Source: Viola odorata (taxonomy: Eukaryota > Streptophyta > Magnoliopsida > Malpighiales > Violaceae). Taken from it: DNA of 64,000 bases. The stretch covers positions 32,970,579 through 33,034,578 of the forward strand of contig OY829542.1 of NCBI GenBank assembly GCA_963691705.1, given 5' to 3'. The translations under genes and the position numbers were made by a program. How positions within the stretch are numbered: position 1 is the first letter of the stretch; each line of letters opens with the position of its first letter. Shown one piece after another: positions 1 through 11,434 of this stretch. A model generated the notes under the pieces. The model made no database searches and had not been told where the DNA came from. It saw only the letters and a list, made by a program, of their open reading frames with translations.

Positions 1-702
1 TTTTGCTCGCATGTGTACCCCTTTTAATTTCTTGTGTGTGGTCTCTCTTCATACCCTTTGGACTGCACGATGTTGGTGGTTCGGCACCATCATCCCATCA
101 TGGAGAAACTTCCATTCGGTTGTGTGTTAACCCCTTATTTTGGGCCGATCATAGCACCGTGGGGAGAGCCAAAAGTCTGCATGTGCTTGTGTTTGAGTTC
201 GAAAAAAAAAAAGAAAAAAAGAAAAAAATGGGAGTGTGGAATGAAGGAAGGTTGAAAAAAGAAAAAAAAGAAGAAAGAAAGAATGCGGAAGAAGAAGGAA
301 AGAAAAAAAAAGAGAGAAAAATGCAACAAAGAAAAAGAAAAAAAAATAGAATAAAAGAAGCCTTTGGCTCATTATGTGTTTTAATTTTGTTCTTCACTAC
401 TGTTTGTGCCTTTTATAATTCTTGCATGAGTGTCAGCAGCAGTGTGTGGATTTTGAGCCAAAGGAGGAGACGGTATGAGGTTCTAGGATTGTATTTCTTG
501 GTTGACAGCATGCTATCATACTTCTATATAAATATTTGTACATTTGTGATGTTGGGAGTGTTTAGCATTGCTTGGAGGAGTTGATTCTTGAAGTTTCTGT
601 TTGAGTTCAGTCCCGAGTTGGATTTTCTGATCAAGGGGGTGTTGTGTGTGTTGTTTGTGTGTTATCTGTTTGTTTTCTTTGTGTTTCTTTGTGTCTTGAG
701 TT

Positions 703-722
703 CATGCTTGAGGGCAAGCATG
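703..722 (+). other. Stem-loop 2 of element A (loop GAGGGC)
   Basis: A 7-bp perfect stem (CATGCTT / AAGCATG) closes the six-base loop GAGGGC, four bases upstream of the polypurine tract. The same loop with different stems occurs in elements F (18126) and G (36150). The role is not known to me; it could be an RNA structure near the plus-strand primer. Confidence 0.6.
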
Positions 723-726
723 GTTT

Positions 727-738
727 AAGTGTGGGGGG
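727..738 (+). other. Polypurine tract of element A
   Basis: AAGTGTGGGGGG lies directly before the LTR start. It is the expected plus-strand DNA primer and matches the AAGTGTGGGG tract seen in Athila-like elements. Elements F and G have the same motif after their own GAGGAC stem-loops. Confidence 0.7.
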
Positions 739-740
739 TT

Positions 741-2413
741 TGATTGGTTGTTTATATTCGATGTTTTATGCTCTCTTTCTCTTGTGGATTGAGAGTATTT
801 ATTTGCTTCTTTTGGCCATTTACTTCTCTTTTCCTATGTTCAGGCTTGAGAGATCATTGGGAAGGAAAAGGAGTAGATTTGGTGAAAGATAGAGCATTTC
901 CAATCATTGCTGATTTTGGAGGTTGTTTGCAGAAATTTTCCCGTACTCATCCCTAGGCCTAGGAATGAGTCAGCCGATCTGGTGAAATTCTGGGCAGTCC
1001 GACCTGATTTTGCGTGCCAACGAATTTAATATTTCTCAGTGCTTTTCTTGTCCCCTGAGCATGCTTGACAGCTTCCCAACTCCACTATCTCGTGTTCCTT
1101 CATTTCCTTTGACTCAAGAACTCCTTGGAGACTCCACAAGGAATTTATTAGTGCTAGACAAGAATATATTCTTGTCCCCTCCTTGTATTTGGAGCTGCAT
1201 GCTTACCATTAATTTATCTTTGAGTGCTTGCTTCTTGGAGGGAGAACGGACACGAAGAGGGAGGAGATTGTTCAGCATGCTTACAAGTGACAAAGAACAT
1301 TTTCACAAGGCTCCATGACTTGAAGACTATGCATTTATGGGTTTGTTCACTTGGGAATATTTTATTCTTTGGTGTCTCTCCCCTTTGCTGCCATTTATTG
1401 AAGAAGCATGAAGAGAGGGAGGTTGTGCTATAAATAGAGAGGAATTTCGTCCATGAGGAGGTTAGCAAGTTAGAGGGGACAAGTTGGGCTGAAGACCAAG
1501 AGAGGAACGGAAGAGAGGGAGGAGCAGCGGGCTTCACCATCATTTTCCAGCATTTTCCCACTTGAACCATAAGTTTTATTTTGTAATTTTAATTATGTTT
1601 TGTAACTAAATCCTCTGATTCTTGGTAGAGATTGAGAGGTTGACTATGTATGTTATTGTGAGATTTCATTGAACTTAATATGAATGTTTTTATATCTCTT
1701 TTCTTCTCACTTTAATTGTTGAAACTTGTTCTTGTTGAATTTTAAGTTTGGCCAACTTGTGATTTAATTTGAATGGGTAACGTCGGTTTCATTTATGTCA
1801 GCGTGATTCCTGCATTTATGAAGATTAAGTAGACAACTAGTAACTATTTGACATAAGACTTGTCTTTAGAAGCTAGGAGAAAGGAAAGAATGGGTTCAGG
1901 GCTGAGTAATGCCATCCCTAGGCCTAGGAATGGGTTTCCCGTGTGGTTACAATTTTCCAGCAACTTGACAAATTGTTAGGAAGGTTAGGGTCATTAATAG
2001 AGGGTCTCTTTAATTGGCTTGTATAGGGGGAAACTTGGGAATATAGAGGGTCTCTTATTCCTTTAACATCTCTATAAATTCATCTGGAAAATATATTTAT
2101 CAATGATCAATTGCATAGTATAGTCACCTCAAGGATATCCCTACCAAGGATTGTTTTTCTACTGATTTTCTCTCTTCATTTGTGTTCTGTTCTTGCTGCA
2201 ATTAGCTCACTCAATTACTTTCTTGTACTGTTTTATTTCTAGTTTATAGAATCATCTCACCCCCTTTGTATTTTACTTTGTCATTTTCAGGAGAAGCCAA
2301 GATTGGACCGATTTGTCCCTGTGTTCGAACCTCTTGCCCTATGCACAAATCTTTTTTGCTGCTTAGTGATAAGTTGTAATCTTTTTATTTATGATCGGAT
2401 TCGACACCCGTCA
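741..2413 (+). mobile_element. 3' LTR of Athila-like element A
   Basis: The LTR begins TGATTGG right after the PPT and ends in ACACCCGTCA. The last ~125 bases (from about 2290) are nearly identical to the end of the LTR of element E (to 62900), which is followed there by a tRNA-Asp PBS. The start also aligns with E at 39169. Length is about 1.67 kb, like E's 1.65 kb. A TATA box lies at 1429-1436 and a pyrimidine tract ending in CAG at about 2290. The right end abuts the gag start of CRM-like element H, so A inserted into H. Confidence 0.75.
1429..1436 (+). promoter_or_regulatory. TATA box in LTR of element A
   Basis: TATAAATA in the context GTGCTATAAATAGAGAGG, about 690 bp into the LTR, fits the U3/R boundary of a plant LTR promoter. 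No other clear TATA box lies in this LTR. Confidence 0.55.
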
Positions 2414-2475
2414 GCCGTTCTCCTCTTGCTAGACTCGGTACTAGACTCACTTTTGTCTGACATTTTAATTCAAAG

Positions 2476-2670
2476 GTACCTACACACTTCAACACATGTT
2501 AGCAAATAAACTCTCCCTCACGTGTTTAAACACTCGTGTTTAAGTCACTCGTAAAAGACAAGCTCACAAACGCTCAACTTCTAGCTTTCGTGTACCTGCA
2601 CACTTAAACAAAGGTTAGGAAATAAATTCTCTCCCTCGCGTGTTTTAACACTCGTGTTTGGTCACTCGAA
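2476..2670. repeat. Two-copy tandem repeat in the H leader
   Basis: A block of about 80 bp starting GTACCT(A/G)CACACTT and ending at GTCACTCG occurs at about 2476-2557 and again at about 2592-2671. Each copy ends in the CACGTG/CTCGTGTTT box. The second copy reads CTCGCGTGTT, which destroys the CACGTG core. Confidence 0.7.
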
Positions 2671-3639
2671 AAATTTACACTCCCAAATCTCTCAAATTTT
2701 CATACTCCGAATTTGTACATAATACCAAACAACCAGCAATTCTTCAAGCTCAATCACAAGGACTCAATCAAGAAGACTAGGGAAAGGAGTACAAGACAAC
2801 TCGGTTTTGAAAGAAAATAATTTGGAAGGTAGAACGAGTATACACCCTACTTACTACTCAAACACAAACACAAACATGCTCCAATTACTTTACACAAGTC
2901 TAAGAACTACACAAATGATCACAATAAATTTGGCGCCACCTTGCCAATTCAAACTCAATTCAATTTTTTTTGATTTCTTTTTTCTTTTTTTTTCTTTTAT
3001 TATTATTATTTTTTTTGTAAAAGGGTGCAAGAGTTCAAGAAGCAAGGTGTATGGGGGTCCGTTAGGGAGGTTTATGGGGCAGAAGGTTGCTACAAAAGGT
3101 CATCCCTTGGTGGCCATAAATGGCATGTTTGATAGATGGCTTGGTTTGCTTTATTACCAAAAATGGTAAAAGTTGAAAATTGTTTTCTTCTAGGGAAAAA
3201 AAGGAGAAGTGAAGGGATGGCTGCTATCTTAGTCCCAATTAATGCCAAGATTAAACAAACTTAAACACACATTCTGTCCAAGAAGCTCAAGAGAATCAGA
3301 TCAAACAAGGCTAAAAGAAGAACTTAACTTGAAGACTCAAGAACAAAAGCAAGAACACCAAGAACACAGTCACTGACTTTTGACCTTTTGACTGGGAAAA
3401 TGATGGAACTAAAAACTGAAATTTATACCACAAGAAACTAGAGAAAAAGTACAACAATTTAGACTCAAGAAACAAGAAAAATGGAGAGAGAAAACTCAAG
3501 ATAAGTTTTGGTGAAGATGAACGTGACAGACAACCAAGAAAAACAGTTTTCAATAAAGATGATTTCTAGGGATAAAATGATGAACAAAATATTTCCTATG
3601 GATTAGAAAGATGAAAATTCACTCGGAGGGCAGCCAAAA

Positions 3640-3651
3640 GCTCTGCTACCA
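3640..3651 (-). other. Primer binding site of element H (Met-type)
   Basis: The minus strand reads TGGTAGCAGAGC, one base from the standard initiator-tRNA-Met PBS (TGGTATCAGAGC), two bases inside the LTR edge. Elements B and C have TGGTAGCGGAGC at the same place. Confidence 0.65.
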
Positions 3652-4017
3652 CTTCATACGATCAAGCCTCGGTTAGATAGGCTCGATGGTACGTTGGAGC
3701 TTTGGTGGATCTAGCCCGGAAGGGGTGACACGGATTGGAAGCAACGAATGTAGATGGAATGCGGGTTGAGTAGATGCAGCGGACTTGACAAATAACACGA
3801 AGAACTTGGAGAACACAGGTATAGATCTTATATATTCGAAGATAACAATATTCGGCTACAAGCTTTGATTTCCCAAGGAAAGATAGGGAGGAGTAATCTC
3901 ACTCAAACTATCTTTCCTAAGGAAGAAGGTGAGTTTTAGAGTGAAAGAGAAGGAAAAAACTCACTTAACAATATTCACTTCATCTAAAACTAACTAAGCA
4001 AAATGAAAGACATTAGC

Positions 4018-4025
4018 TATTTATA
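4018..4025 (-). promoter_or_regulatory. TATA box in LTR of element H
   Basis: The minus strand reads CTATAAATAGC, a strong plant TATA box, at a position inside the LTR that fits the orientation of H. Confidence 0.5.
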
Positions 4026-4292
4026 GTAGGTGCAAAATGGCTTGAAAAATACAGGTGGGTGGCTAGGGTTCCGTCCTCTAGCGGTATGACGCCTCACTCT
4101 GGCGGTATGGCGCCAACCTTCAAGCTGGCAATTAAATTGCCCATGTCGAAGCTAGCGGCATGCCGCCTGGCTCCTGGTGGTATGCCGCCAAACCTTAAAT
4201 GCCTAAAAAAAATTCATTGCCGAAGCTAACGGCATGCCGCCTAGCTCCTGTACCGCCAGTTACGGCCCAAAAACCCTAAAATTGCCCAAACT

Positions 4293-4562
4293 TCAAGGGC
4301 AAGGGTTGGAGATGGTTTCTTCATAGTGTGCAATCAACATGATGACCTTCTCTATGACTTGAGGTGGCTCCTTGCTGGTCTCGGCTTCAATCCATAAGGC
4401 TAACTTCTTCACCATGCTACGCGTGATTGGCCCTTGCATGGATATATTGTCTTCGGCCTCTAGGTTAGGTGCAAGGGTCGTGGGCATGAACATATCAGGC
4501 CTTGTACACCTTTTTAGGTGATTCCAGTTTGAATATAAAAAGGTTGGTAGGTTGATTCTCAA
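4293..4562 (-). pseudogene. LTR-borne pol C-terminus of element H
   Basis: An open frame of about 89 codons contains G-P-I-T-R-S-M-V-K-K followed by an acidic/hydrophobic tail. In CRM-type elements the end of the polyprotein is encoded inside the LTR and carries a G-P-I-T-R-A/S motif. Element B has G-P-I-T-R-A-R-A at the same place in its LTR. Because H's right LTR is a 5' LTR, this copy would not be translated as part of pol. It is a fragment with no start of its own. Confidence 0.5.
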
Positions 4563-4694
4563 AGTTTGATGATTCCTCTTTGATCACCCACTTGAAACTT
4601 GTCTTGAAAAGTCATCTACATCGCGAACTTAACCCAAAACCTTGCACGTCACATGTCATGCTTTGGTGCTCAATTGAGGTTAATACCATCATCA

Positions 4695-5449
4695 GAAAAC
4701 ATTTACATAATCCTAAAGAATCTTAATATGATCTTCTCAAAGAAGGATAAATCTAAATATTTTTGTTCGTCATTTGAAACTTAACCTCTAAATCAACCTT
4801 CTCCGTTGAGATAATTATTGAATTGTATTTATTAGTATTATGACAAGTATTTATCACGATTTTATGGAACTCAAGAACTATGTATGATTTGATCTCCCTT
4901 CGTGAGAGTACGTAAGAAATCCTCACGGATTCAAGTGCAAAACTTGTTGTCTTCTCCTTCCCCTAAAGAATGATATTATTTGAATTGGAAACAATGTGTT
5001 CTTGATGTGACTAACTTTATCTTGATTAACAATTAACGATGATTAATTGATCTAAACTTACTTGGTTTGATTTATCTTTCGTTAATTGGTTTTTGTCAAG
5101 CTTGTGAATCACAAAACTCTTCAATATTTTTGTCTATATTGGTCATGTCTTGATGTTCAATCATGTTTGTCAAAATAATATTTTCAAGTCAATCATTGTG
5201 CATGTCTTAATCGAGTCATTGCATGTTTCATCTTGAGTTTCTCATTTGATTGTTCTTCTCTACTTCATTTCATCTCTTCATCTCAATTGCAAGTTCCCTC
5301 TCAACTTGTAAATTTTGTTGATTGATGTTGTCTTGTATTCATTTTTTTACCGAGTCTTTTTTGGAACCCAAGTTATGGAAATCATGAAATGAATGTAATC
5401 AATTTGACACTATGTTAAACCCAAACGAGTAGGGTGCCTAATGTAAAGC
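4695..5449. other. AT-rich sequence, nothing recognised
   Basis: No reading frame, RNA gene or repeat was recognised here. Short T-rich motifs such as TCATCTT and TTGTCTT recur loosely. Confidence 0.4.
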
Positions 5450-5900
5450 CCAGACTAGCTACTTGCTAGCGTTATCTTACGACTCTTGTCAAACTCCTGC
5501 TCTAAGAGCCCTGCGCAAGTCGAGGATAACTTATTAAGAAAAAAGTTTATTTTTTCGCTGCGTAAAGTTTTATTCATTTACGTCGTTGCAAATTACATAA
5601 GTCTTAATTTCATTATTAAACCGCAAAGCACTTGCACTCGGGGTTTTACACCTAACACCTTCCCTATTTGTTAAAGTCCCCGAATTCATGTTGTCTATTT
5701 CGCAAACAGGTGTGTTTTGATCAAAATAATATTTTTTGGTTAAGACTCAAATTAATTGTTTTCTTTAAATTGAAATTGAACTGGTTTTCTCTTAAAACAT
5801 GATTAATAAGGATTTTCTTTATTTTTCTTAGTAAATAAAGTGGCGACTTGAATTTTGCGCACCCGATGCGTGCCTTGTAAATTTGAGTCTAAACGTTTGT
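5450..5900 (+). mobile_element. Remnant of a Tat/Ogre-like LTR 3' end
   Basis: The order CTCGGGG, CCTAACACCTTCCC, CCCCGAA and GTGGCGAC matches the 3' part of the Tat-type LTRs at 34450-34640 (plus) and 55300-55500 (minus). Spacing between the blocks is similar. The sequence around the blocks has diverged strongly, so this is an old fragment. No PBS was found after it. Confidence 0.45.
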
Positions 5901-6890
5901 TTAATGAAATATTTTCTCACGAGATTTTTTAATAAACAATTCACCGAAAATAAATGTATGGTTTAGATTCCATTCACATAATACGTGAAAAAATTACTTA
6001 TGTAAATGGATATTGGCATTGAAAGAGTTAACTAGTTAGATTTTTAAATGAGGTCATTGAATGGTTCTAGTTTAACTTATTTATATGTATAAATAGTGAG
6101 TGGAAGAATAAGAAAAAAATGAATAAGTAAAGGAGATAAAATATGAAAAAGAAAGAGATGAGAAAATTATAAATAAATTAAAAATAATCATGGGGAAGTA
6201 AATTGAGGGATTGAACTCACACCACGCAATAAAACATATTTAGTTTAAGAAGTTAAAATTTATATTAGTACTAAAAAAATTATGCAAAAAATAATTTGTA
6301 TTTAAAAGATCTAGATAACTAATTTATTTAAAATGAAATTATTGATTTTTAGTTAATATAACTTAGCTACATTAAGGCAACAAATATTTTGTAATATTTT
6401 GTATGATTAATTTTGAAAGACTATATTTAAAAAAATGTAACATTAAAACACGATATGATGAGTTAGAATTTAAAATTAAATTAAATTAAAATTCATAGAA
6501 AAATAACAACAAAAGAAATAGAAATATAAAAAATAATAATAAAATATAGAATATGAGAGAAAAATATACAATATATGCTAAAGTTATGATGCAAGAACAA
6601 TGTTTAATATCTTTTAAAAAATAAAGAGTCATACAAATGGTTAAATATATATAAACGGTTAGATGAGAACTTTTTTTTATAATTGAGGTAATGAAATATT
6701 TTTAATATGGGTATAAATCATAAATAAACAGAAAGTGAAAATGGGAAAAAATATAAAAAATAAGAGATAAAAAGGCTAGAAAAATTCTAATAAACGATGG
6801 GAAGTAGTTCATGTTATATTGCGAGAAATGATTTATTTAACCAGCAAAATATATACTACCGCTACGTCATGTTGCAAAAACAAATTAAGA
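5901..6890. other. AT-rich sequence, nothing recognised
   Basis: Strongly AT-rich, with no open frame longer than background and no clear repeat until about 6893. Confidence 0.4.
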
Positions 6891-6892
6891 TA

Positions 6893-7750
6893 AAAAATAC
6901 TTATATAAAAGATAGTGTTATTTAATATGTTAGAATAATTTGTACGATCAAAAAATATATATTATATAGTAAATTCATGTTGCAAGAATAACTTATACAT
7001 TTTTTTTTAAATTTAAGAGTTAGATAAATGACTAATAATATCTCAAAAGTTAAATATTTAATTTTAACTTTTTGGATATTATTAATGACTAATTAAGGTT
7101 ATTTAATGTTTTTTAAATAAAACTTAACTGTGTGTATAAATAATAATAAATTAAATTTGATTCATAAACTCACTCAACATTTGTAAATCAAAGTACAATA
7201 AGACCAAACTTCTCATTTTAGTCCCTACGTTTGTCTTAATTCTAAAATTAGTCCTTATGTTTGTCTTTGGATGAAATTGATCCCCATTTTGTATAATTTG
7301 CTGATATTTGTCCAATTGATTTAATTTAAAATACTTATATAAAAGACAATGTTATTTAATGTGTTATAATAATTTGTACGATTGAAAAATATATAGTAAA
7401 TGGTAAATTCAGGTTGCAAGAATAACTTATACATTTTTTTTTAGAAATAAAGAGTTTGATAAATGACTAATAATATCTAAAAAGTTAAATATTTAATTTT
7501 TCTAATTAAAGTTATTGAATGTTTTTTAAATAAAACTTAACTGTGTGTATAAATAATAATAAAATTAAATATTTAACTTTTACTCACTCAACATTTGTAA
7601 ATCAAAGTACAATAAAAGCCAAACTGCTCATTTTAGTCCCAACATTTGTTGTAATTCTAAAATTAGTCTTTACATTTGTCTTTGGATGAAATTGATACCC
7701 ATTTTGTATAATTTTCTGAAACTAGTCCAATTTATTTAATTTAATTAATT
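6893..7750 (+). repeat. Two diverged tandem copies, ~425 bp unit
   Basis: The block that starts ACTTATATAAAAGA(T/C)A and runs through TTTTAGTCCC and AATTGATTTAATTT occurs at about 6895-7320 and again at about 7327-7745. The second half of each unit resembles the left arm of the MITE at 7900, so the units may be parts of older, related elements. Confidence 0.6.
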
Positions 7751-7899
7751 GTTTTCTTCTAATTCCAAAAAATTGTTATTTTTTATTAAAATTCTACATT
7801 GAGTTAATAATAAGATAAGAAAAAAAACATTTATTATTTTGAAAAAAATATTAGTAAAGAAACATATTTTCTAGAATTTCTTTACAATAAAAATTAATT

Positions 7900-8326
7900 A
7901 GCTAAATGCTCATTTTAGTCCCTACATTTGTTTAAAATTATAGAATTAGTCCCTACGTTTATCTTTGGTTAAAATTGATCCACATTTTTGTATAATTGGT
8001 TGAAATTAATCCAATTGATTTAATTTAATTAATATTATTTTTCAAAACGTCCAAGAAAACTTATCCTTTATTAAAATCCTACATGTAATTAATAACAAAG
8101 ATAACAATAAATGTTTTTTTTGACCATGTTATCATGTCATGTAAGATATTTGTAAAGAAACATTTTCAGGAATTTCTTGACAATAAAAAATAATTTAATT
8201 AAATAAATTCGACTGATTTTAGCAAATTATACAAATATGGGGATCAATTTAGGTCAGAGACAAACAAACGTGAGGACTAATTCTAGAATTTTAAACAAAT
8301 GTAGAGACTAGAATAGGCATTTAGCC
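7900..8326. mobile_element. Mutator-type MITE with 9-bp target duplication
   Basis: A 427-bp element is bounded by long inverted arms. The left arm starts AGCTAAATGCTCATTTTAGT and the right arm, reverse complemented, starts GGCTAAATGCCTATTCTAGT. The arms match, with differences, over roughly 130 bp. The flanks are identical 9-bp repeats, AAATTAATT, at 7891-7899 and 8327-8335. A 9-bp duplication and long TIRs are typical of Mutator-like elements. There is no coding capacity. Confidence 0.75.
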
Positions 8327-8526
8327 AAATTAATTGGACGGTGCTTGACCGACACCCGGGTGTTGATAGAATAGTGTTCGACACCCTGATCCACCACTGA
8401 AAAAGTCCACCAAGCCCATTTATAATATCATGAGATATAGCATAATATCGTGATATTTTGAAATATCTTGCGATAGTATGAGTTTTTTAAAATCAACATA
8501 GTCCATTCATTTCATTCCAATAAAAA

Positions 8527-9375
8527 AAATCGTAACTTGTTAATTATATGGGTTACGCAAAGTCCCACTTGAAACGAGATTTTTCGTAACTCTTTTTTTT
8601 TAACTTGTTCATTATTTGGGTTACGCAAAGTCCCACATGAAATAAGATTTTTTGTAGCTTGTTCATTATTTGGGATACTCATAATCCATCGATGCGGTGG
8701 CTACAAGACGATAAGGGTAGTCGATGCCCTACGTCATGGGGAGTTTTATGCTCAACATTCCTATACGAAATTATTGAAGTGGTACATATAATGAATATTT
8801 TTTATAATATTTTAACTGGTTTAGCTTACACAAAAGTAAACCCTTAATATTATTTATGGAATGCGTAGGAGTTGAAGATTATGATTGTCTTACTTTGTGT
8901 AATCCGGACAGAGCGGGTGTTACACTATATCTAACTTTCAGACTATTCCTATATATCTACGATATATCTTCAATTACTCGAGTGCATTAATTGACTAAAA
9001 GTCAAAATATAATCGATACTTGAAATCACACTTGAAAGCATATTTTTTTGTAACTTGTTCATTATTTGGGATACTCAAAATCCATCGATGCAGTTGCTAC
9101 AAGACGATTAGGACAGTTGATGCTCTACGACATGTGGAGTTTTGTGCTCAACATTCTTGTACGAAATTATTGAAGTGGTACATATAATGAATATTTTTTT
9201 ATAATATTTTAACTAGTTAGCTTACACAAAAGTAAACGCTAAATATTATTTATGGAATGCGTAGGAGCTGAAGATTAGGATTTTTTTTACTTTGTGTAAT
9301 CTGAAAAGAGCGGGTGTTACATTATATCTAACTTTCAGACTATTCATGTGTAACTACTATATCTCTTCGATTACA
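8527..9375 (+). repeat. Tandem duplication, ~395 bp unit
   Basis: The block from TTGTTCATTATTTGGGATAC through GCGGGTGTTACA(C/T)TATATC and on to the ATATCTTC region occurs at about 8650-8980 and at about 9047-9375, with scattered differences. Partial copies of the start (GGGTTACGCAAAGTCCCAC) lie at 8550 and 8620. It looks like a short diverged satellite-type array. The 62-codon frame at 8659 lies inside a repeat unit and is not a gene. Confidence 0.65.
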
Positions 9376-9432
9376 ATAAAAGTCAAAGTTAACTACATAA
9401 TTTCAAATTGCATTAATAAAACAAAAGACAAT

Positions 9433-9495
9433 GAGTGGCTTAGTGGTTGGGGCTTTGATGTGAAGTCAGGTTCAAATCTCACCTTTCAATTTTTT
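9433..9495 (+). mobile_element. Possible tRNA-derived SINE head
   Basis: An A-box-like TGGCTTAGTGG (9436-9446) and a B-box-like GGTTCAAATCT (9469-9479) lie 33 bp apart start to start, the spacing of an internal pol III promoter. The sequence between them cannot fold as a normal tRNA, and a T-run follows at 9490. This fits the head of a plant SINE. I could not define the 3' end or a target duplication. Confidence 0.4.
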
Positions 9496-9879
9496 TACAA
9501 CATAATTCCCAACTCTAAATAACCAATTGTGTGCCTCCACATCACCGGGGGTGATGATGTGGCAAACTGCCAACCAAATGTCCGAACACGTCAGCATGTT
9601 ATGACATGGCAATAATGACATGTAACGTGAGCCTACGAAACATGAACAATTTTGGATGCATATGTATAAAAAGGAAACCAAGGCAAATTATAACCAAAAA
9701 TAAATTGAAAAATAAATACATGCATATGTATATAAATTTGGATGACTTTTTTTATGGTCTTCCTATATTTATTTTAGGGCTCTTCCATTTTTTTCTTTAA
9801 ATTTGTAATTATTTTTTTATAGACATTTGTAATTATCATAACTTTAAGTATTTTATTTTTTCTCTTTAAAATCACCCAT

Positions 9880-11345
9880 TTTATAAGTGTGCATGAGTAT
9901 TGGACACGTGTCAGGGTCCGACACTCGCTCGACATGGGCACGAAGATTTTTTTAAAGTGTTCGTGATTTATAGGGTTTCACTAAAGATATAATATTTTTT
10001 AAAAAATATATTATGCTAAATTGTTAAATGTATACACAATTTTATAGGGTGTCACCAAATTGTTTGTAATAATAACTTTTACGTAACAAGTTACGAGCTT
10101 TTCATATATGAACTTACTAGATCGTAAATTTTTTGACATTATATTTACAATTAGATGAGTGGTGTGCCCATCGAGTTGTAAGTTTTGCTAGGTACATATT
10201 CTCAATTATTTTTATTTTTTAATAATGATTTTTACACAACAAGTTGCAAGCATTTATAACCTGCACTTACTAGATTGTAAGCCTTTTAATTCTAGGTTTA
10301 AGATTAGATGAGTGGTGTGCCCACTAAGTTCTAAATCCATAAGAGTTGTCATAAATATAAAATGAATTTTTTTTCCAAATTTGTAGTAATATGGATCGAC
10401 ATTAATAGTTCGATAATTATAAAAAATACTATAAGAATTAAAATAAAATTCCCAAAAATCATAATTTTTTTATAAAATGTATTGGAGTTTCAAAATACTA
10501 TGTTATTTGACTAACCTATGACCGAAAACAAATGAATTCGTCTCTCTATATATAAGCAAAGGTGTTCCTTACAAAATAAGACTAGTAAGCAAGAAACATC
10601 CTTAGAACTTATGTATTGTTATGATTATTACGTTAAATAACCAATGTGACATTAACATCATACTATTAAAAAAATAACTAATCCTTAAAATTGATGTGTT
10701 ACTATGATTATTAGATTCAATAATCAAGGTAACATTAACTAGATTGTAAATCTTTTGACTTTATATTCACAAAAAGGTTAGTGTACCCACCAAGATTTCA
10801 ATTTTGCTAGACATGTTCTTAGTTGTTTGTAATAATTATTTTTACACAACAAGTTACGAGTTTTTCAGATCTAAACTTACTAGATTTTAATCTTGATATG
10901 ATATTTATTCTTAGATAAGTGATGTGCCTATTGAGATGTAAATATTGCTAAGCATGCCCTCTCAAATGTTTTTAATAATAAAGTTTACCTAACAACTTTT
11001 GAGCTTTTAAGATCTACACATACTAGATTGTAACTATTTTGTTTCTATGTTTCAATTAGATGGGTGGTGTGCCCATTAAGTTGTAAATTCATAAGAATTG
11101 TTAGAAATAAAAATGAAAATATTCTTCCAAATTTGTAATAAATATGGATCGACATTGATATTTTGATAATTATAATAAAATACTATAAGAATTAAAATAA
11201 AAGTTCAAAAAATATGAAGTCCATATAACCGTGTTGGAGTTTTGGATTTCTGTGTTCTTTGACTGACCTATGATAAAAAAAATGGATTCATCTCTCTATA
11301 TATAAGCAAAGGTGTTCCTTAGGAAATAAGACTAGTAAGCAAGGA
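9880..11345 (+). repeat. Diverged tandem repeats flanking element F
   Basis: Related blocks with CTTACTAGAT(T/C)GTAA, GTGGTGTGCCCA and TCTCTATATATAAGCAAAGG occur at about 10080-10600 and about 10840-11345; shorter pieces occur at 10240. Each long block ends with a TATA-like run and GGTGTTCCTTA...AGACTAGTAAGCAAG. The last copy is the left flank of the F LTR and is duplicated again at 14484. Confidence 0.6.
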
Positions 11346-11434
11346 ACTAATCCTTAAAATTGATTTATAATTATGATTATTTCATTGAGTATCCAATGTG
11401 ATATTAACATCATACTACTAAAAAAAGAACCAAT

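Larger units (their letters stand above)
1..738 (+). mobile_element. Athila-like element A, 3' noncoding region
   Basis: This is the part of an Athila-like Ty3/gypsy element just upstream of its 3' LTR; the rest lies off the left edge. It holds a purine-rich tract (about 200-360), a GT-rich stretch (about 640-700), a hairpin (703-722) and a polypurine tract (727-738) that abuts the LTR. The open frame at 3-584 is low-complexity Lys/Glu-rich translation of the purine tract and I do not count it as a gene. The assignment rests on the hairpin and PPT, which match elements F and G, and on the downstream LTR, which matches element E. Confidence 0.65.
2414..3653 (-). mobile_element. CRM-like element H, gag start and leader (truncated)
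   Basis: Read on the minus strand, this runs from a Met-type PBS (3640-3651) through an untranslated leader to an ATG at about 2480. The first codons give MSDKSES, and the frame is cut by the LTR of element A at 2413. Just upstream of the ATG is a likely splice acceptor (TGTGTAG|GTACC), as in elements B and C. The leader carries two copies of the CTCCCTC(A/G)CGTGTTT...CTCGTGTTT box found before gag in B and C. Low-complexity T-rich sequence fills 2960-3020. Nothing else of gag-pol survives here. Confidence 0.6.
3654..4694 (-). mobile_element. 5' LTR of CRM-like element H
   Basis: The LTR lies on the minus strand, next to the Met-type PBS. Its inner end reads CATACGATCAAG on the plus strand, apparently TGATACG with a G-to-C change. 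The outer end is uncertain; I place it near ATACCATCA at about 4694. A minus-strand TATA box (4018-4025) and a fragment coding for the pol C-terminus (4293-4562) support an LTR of CRM type. Around 4080-4260 there are several copies of a GC-rich (A/G)GCGGTATG(A/C)CGCC-like motif. Confidence 0.55.

Noticed and set aside
3..584. 193-codon open frame at the left edge
   Set aside because: It translates a purine-rich noncoding tract into Lys/Glu runs and has no domain; the region is the 3' noncoding part of an LTR element.
2931..2950. TGGCGCCACCTTGCC as a tRNA-Asp PBS
   Set aside because: The match is broken by an insertion and there is no LTR end beside it; it lies in the leader of a Met-primed element.
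3311..3553. 80-codon minus-strand frame
   Set aside because: It lies in the leader of element H, has Phe/Leu/Ser-rich low-complexity translation and no homologue in the B or C leaders.
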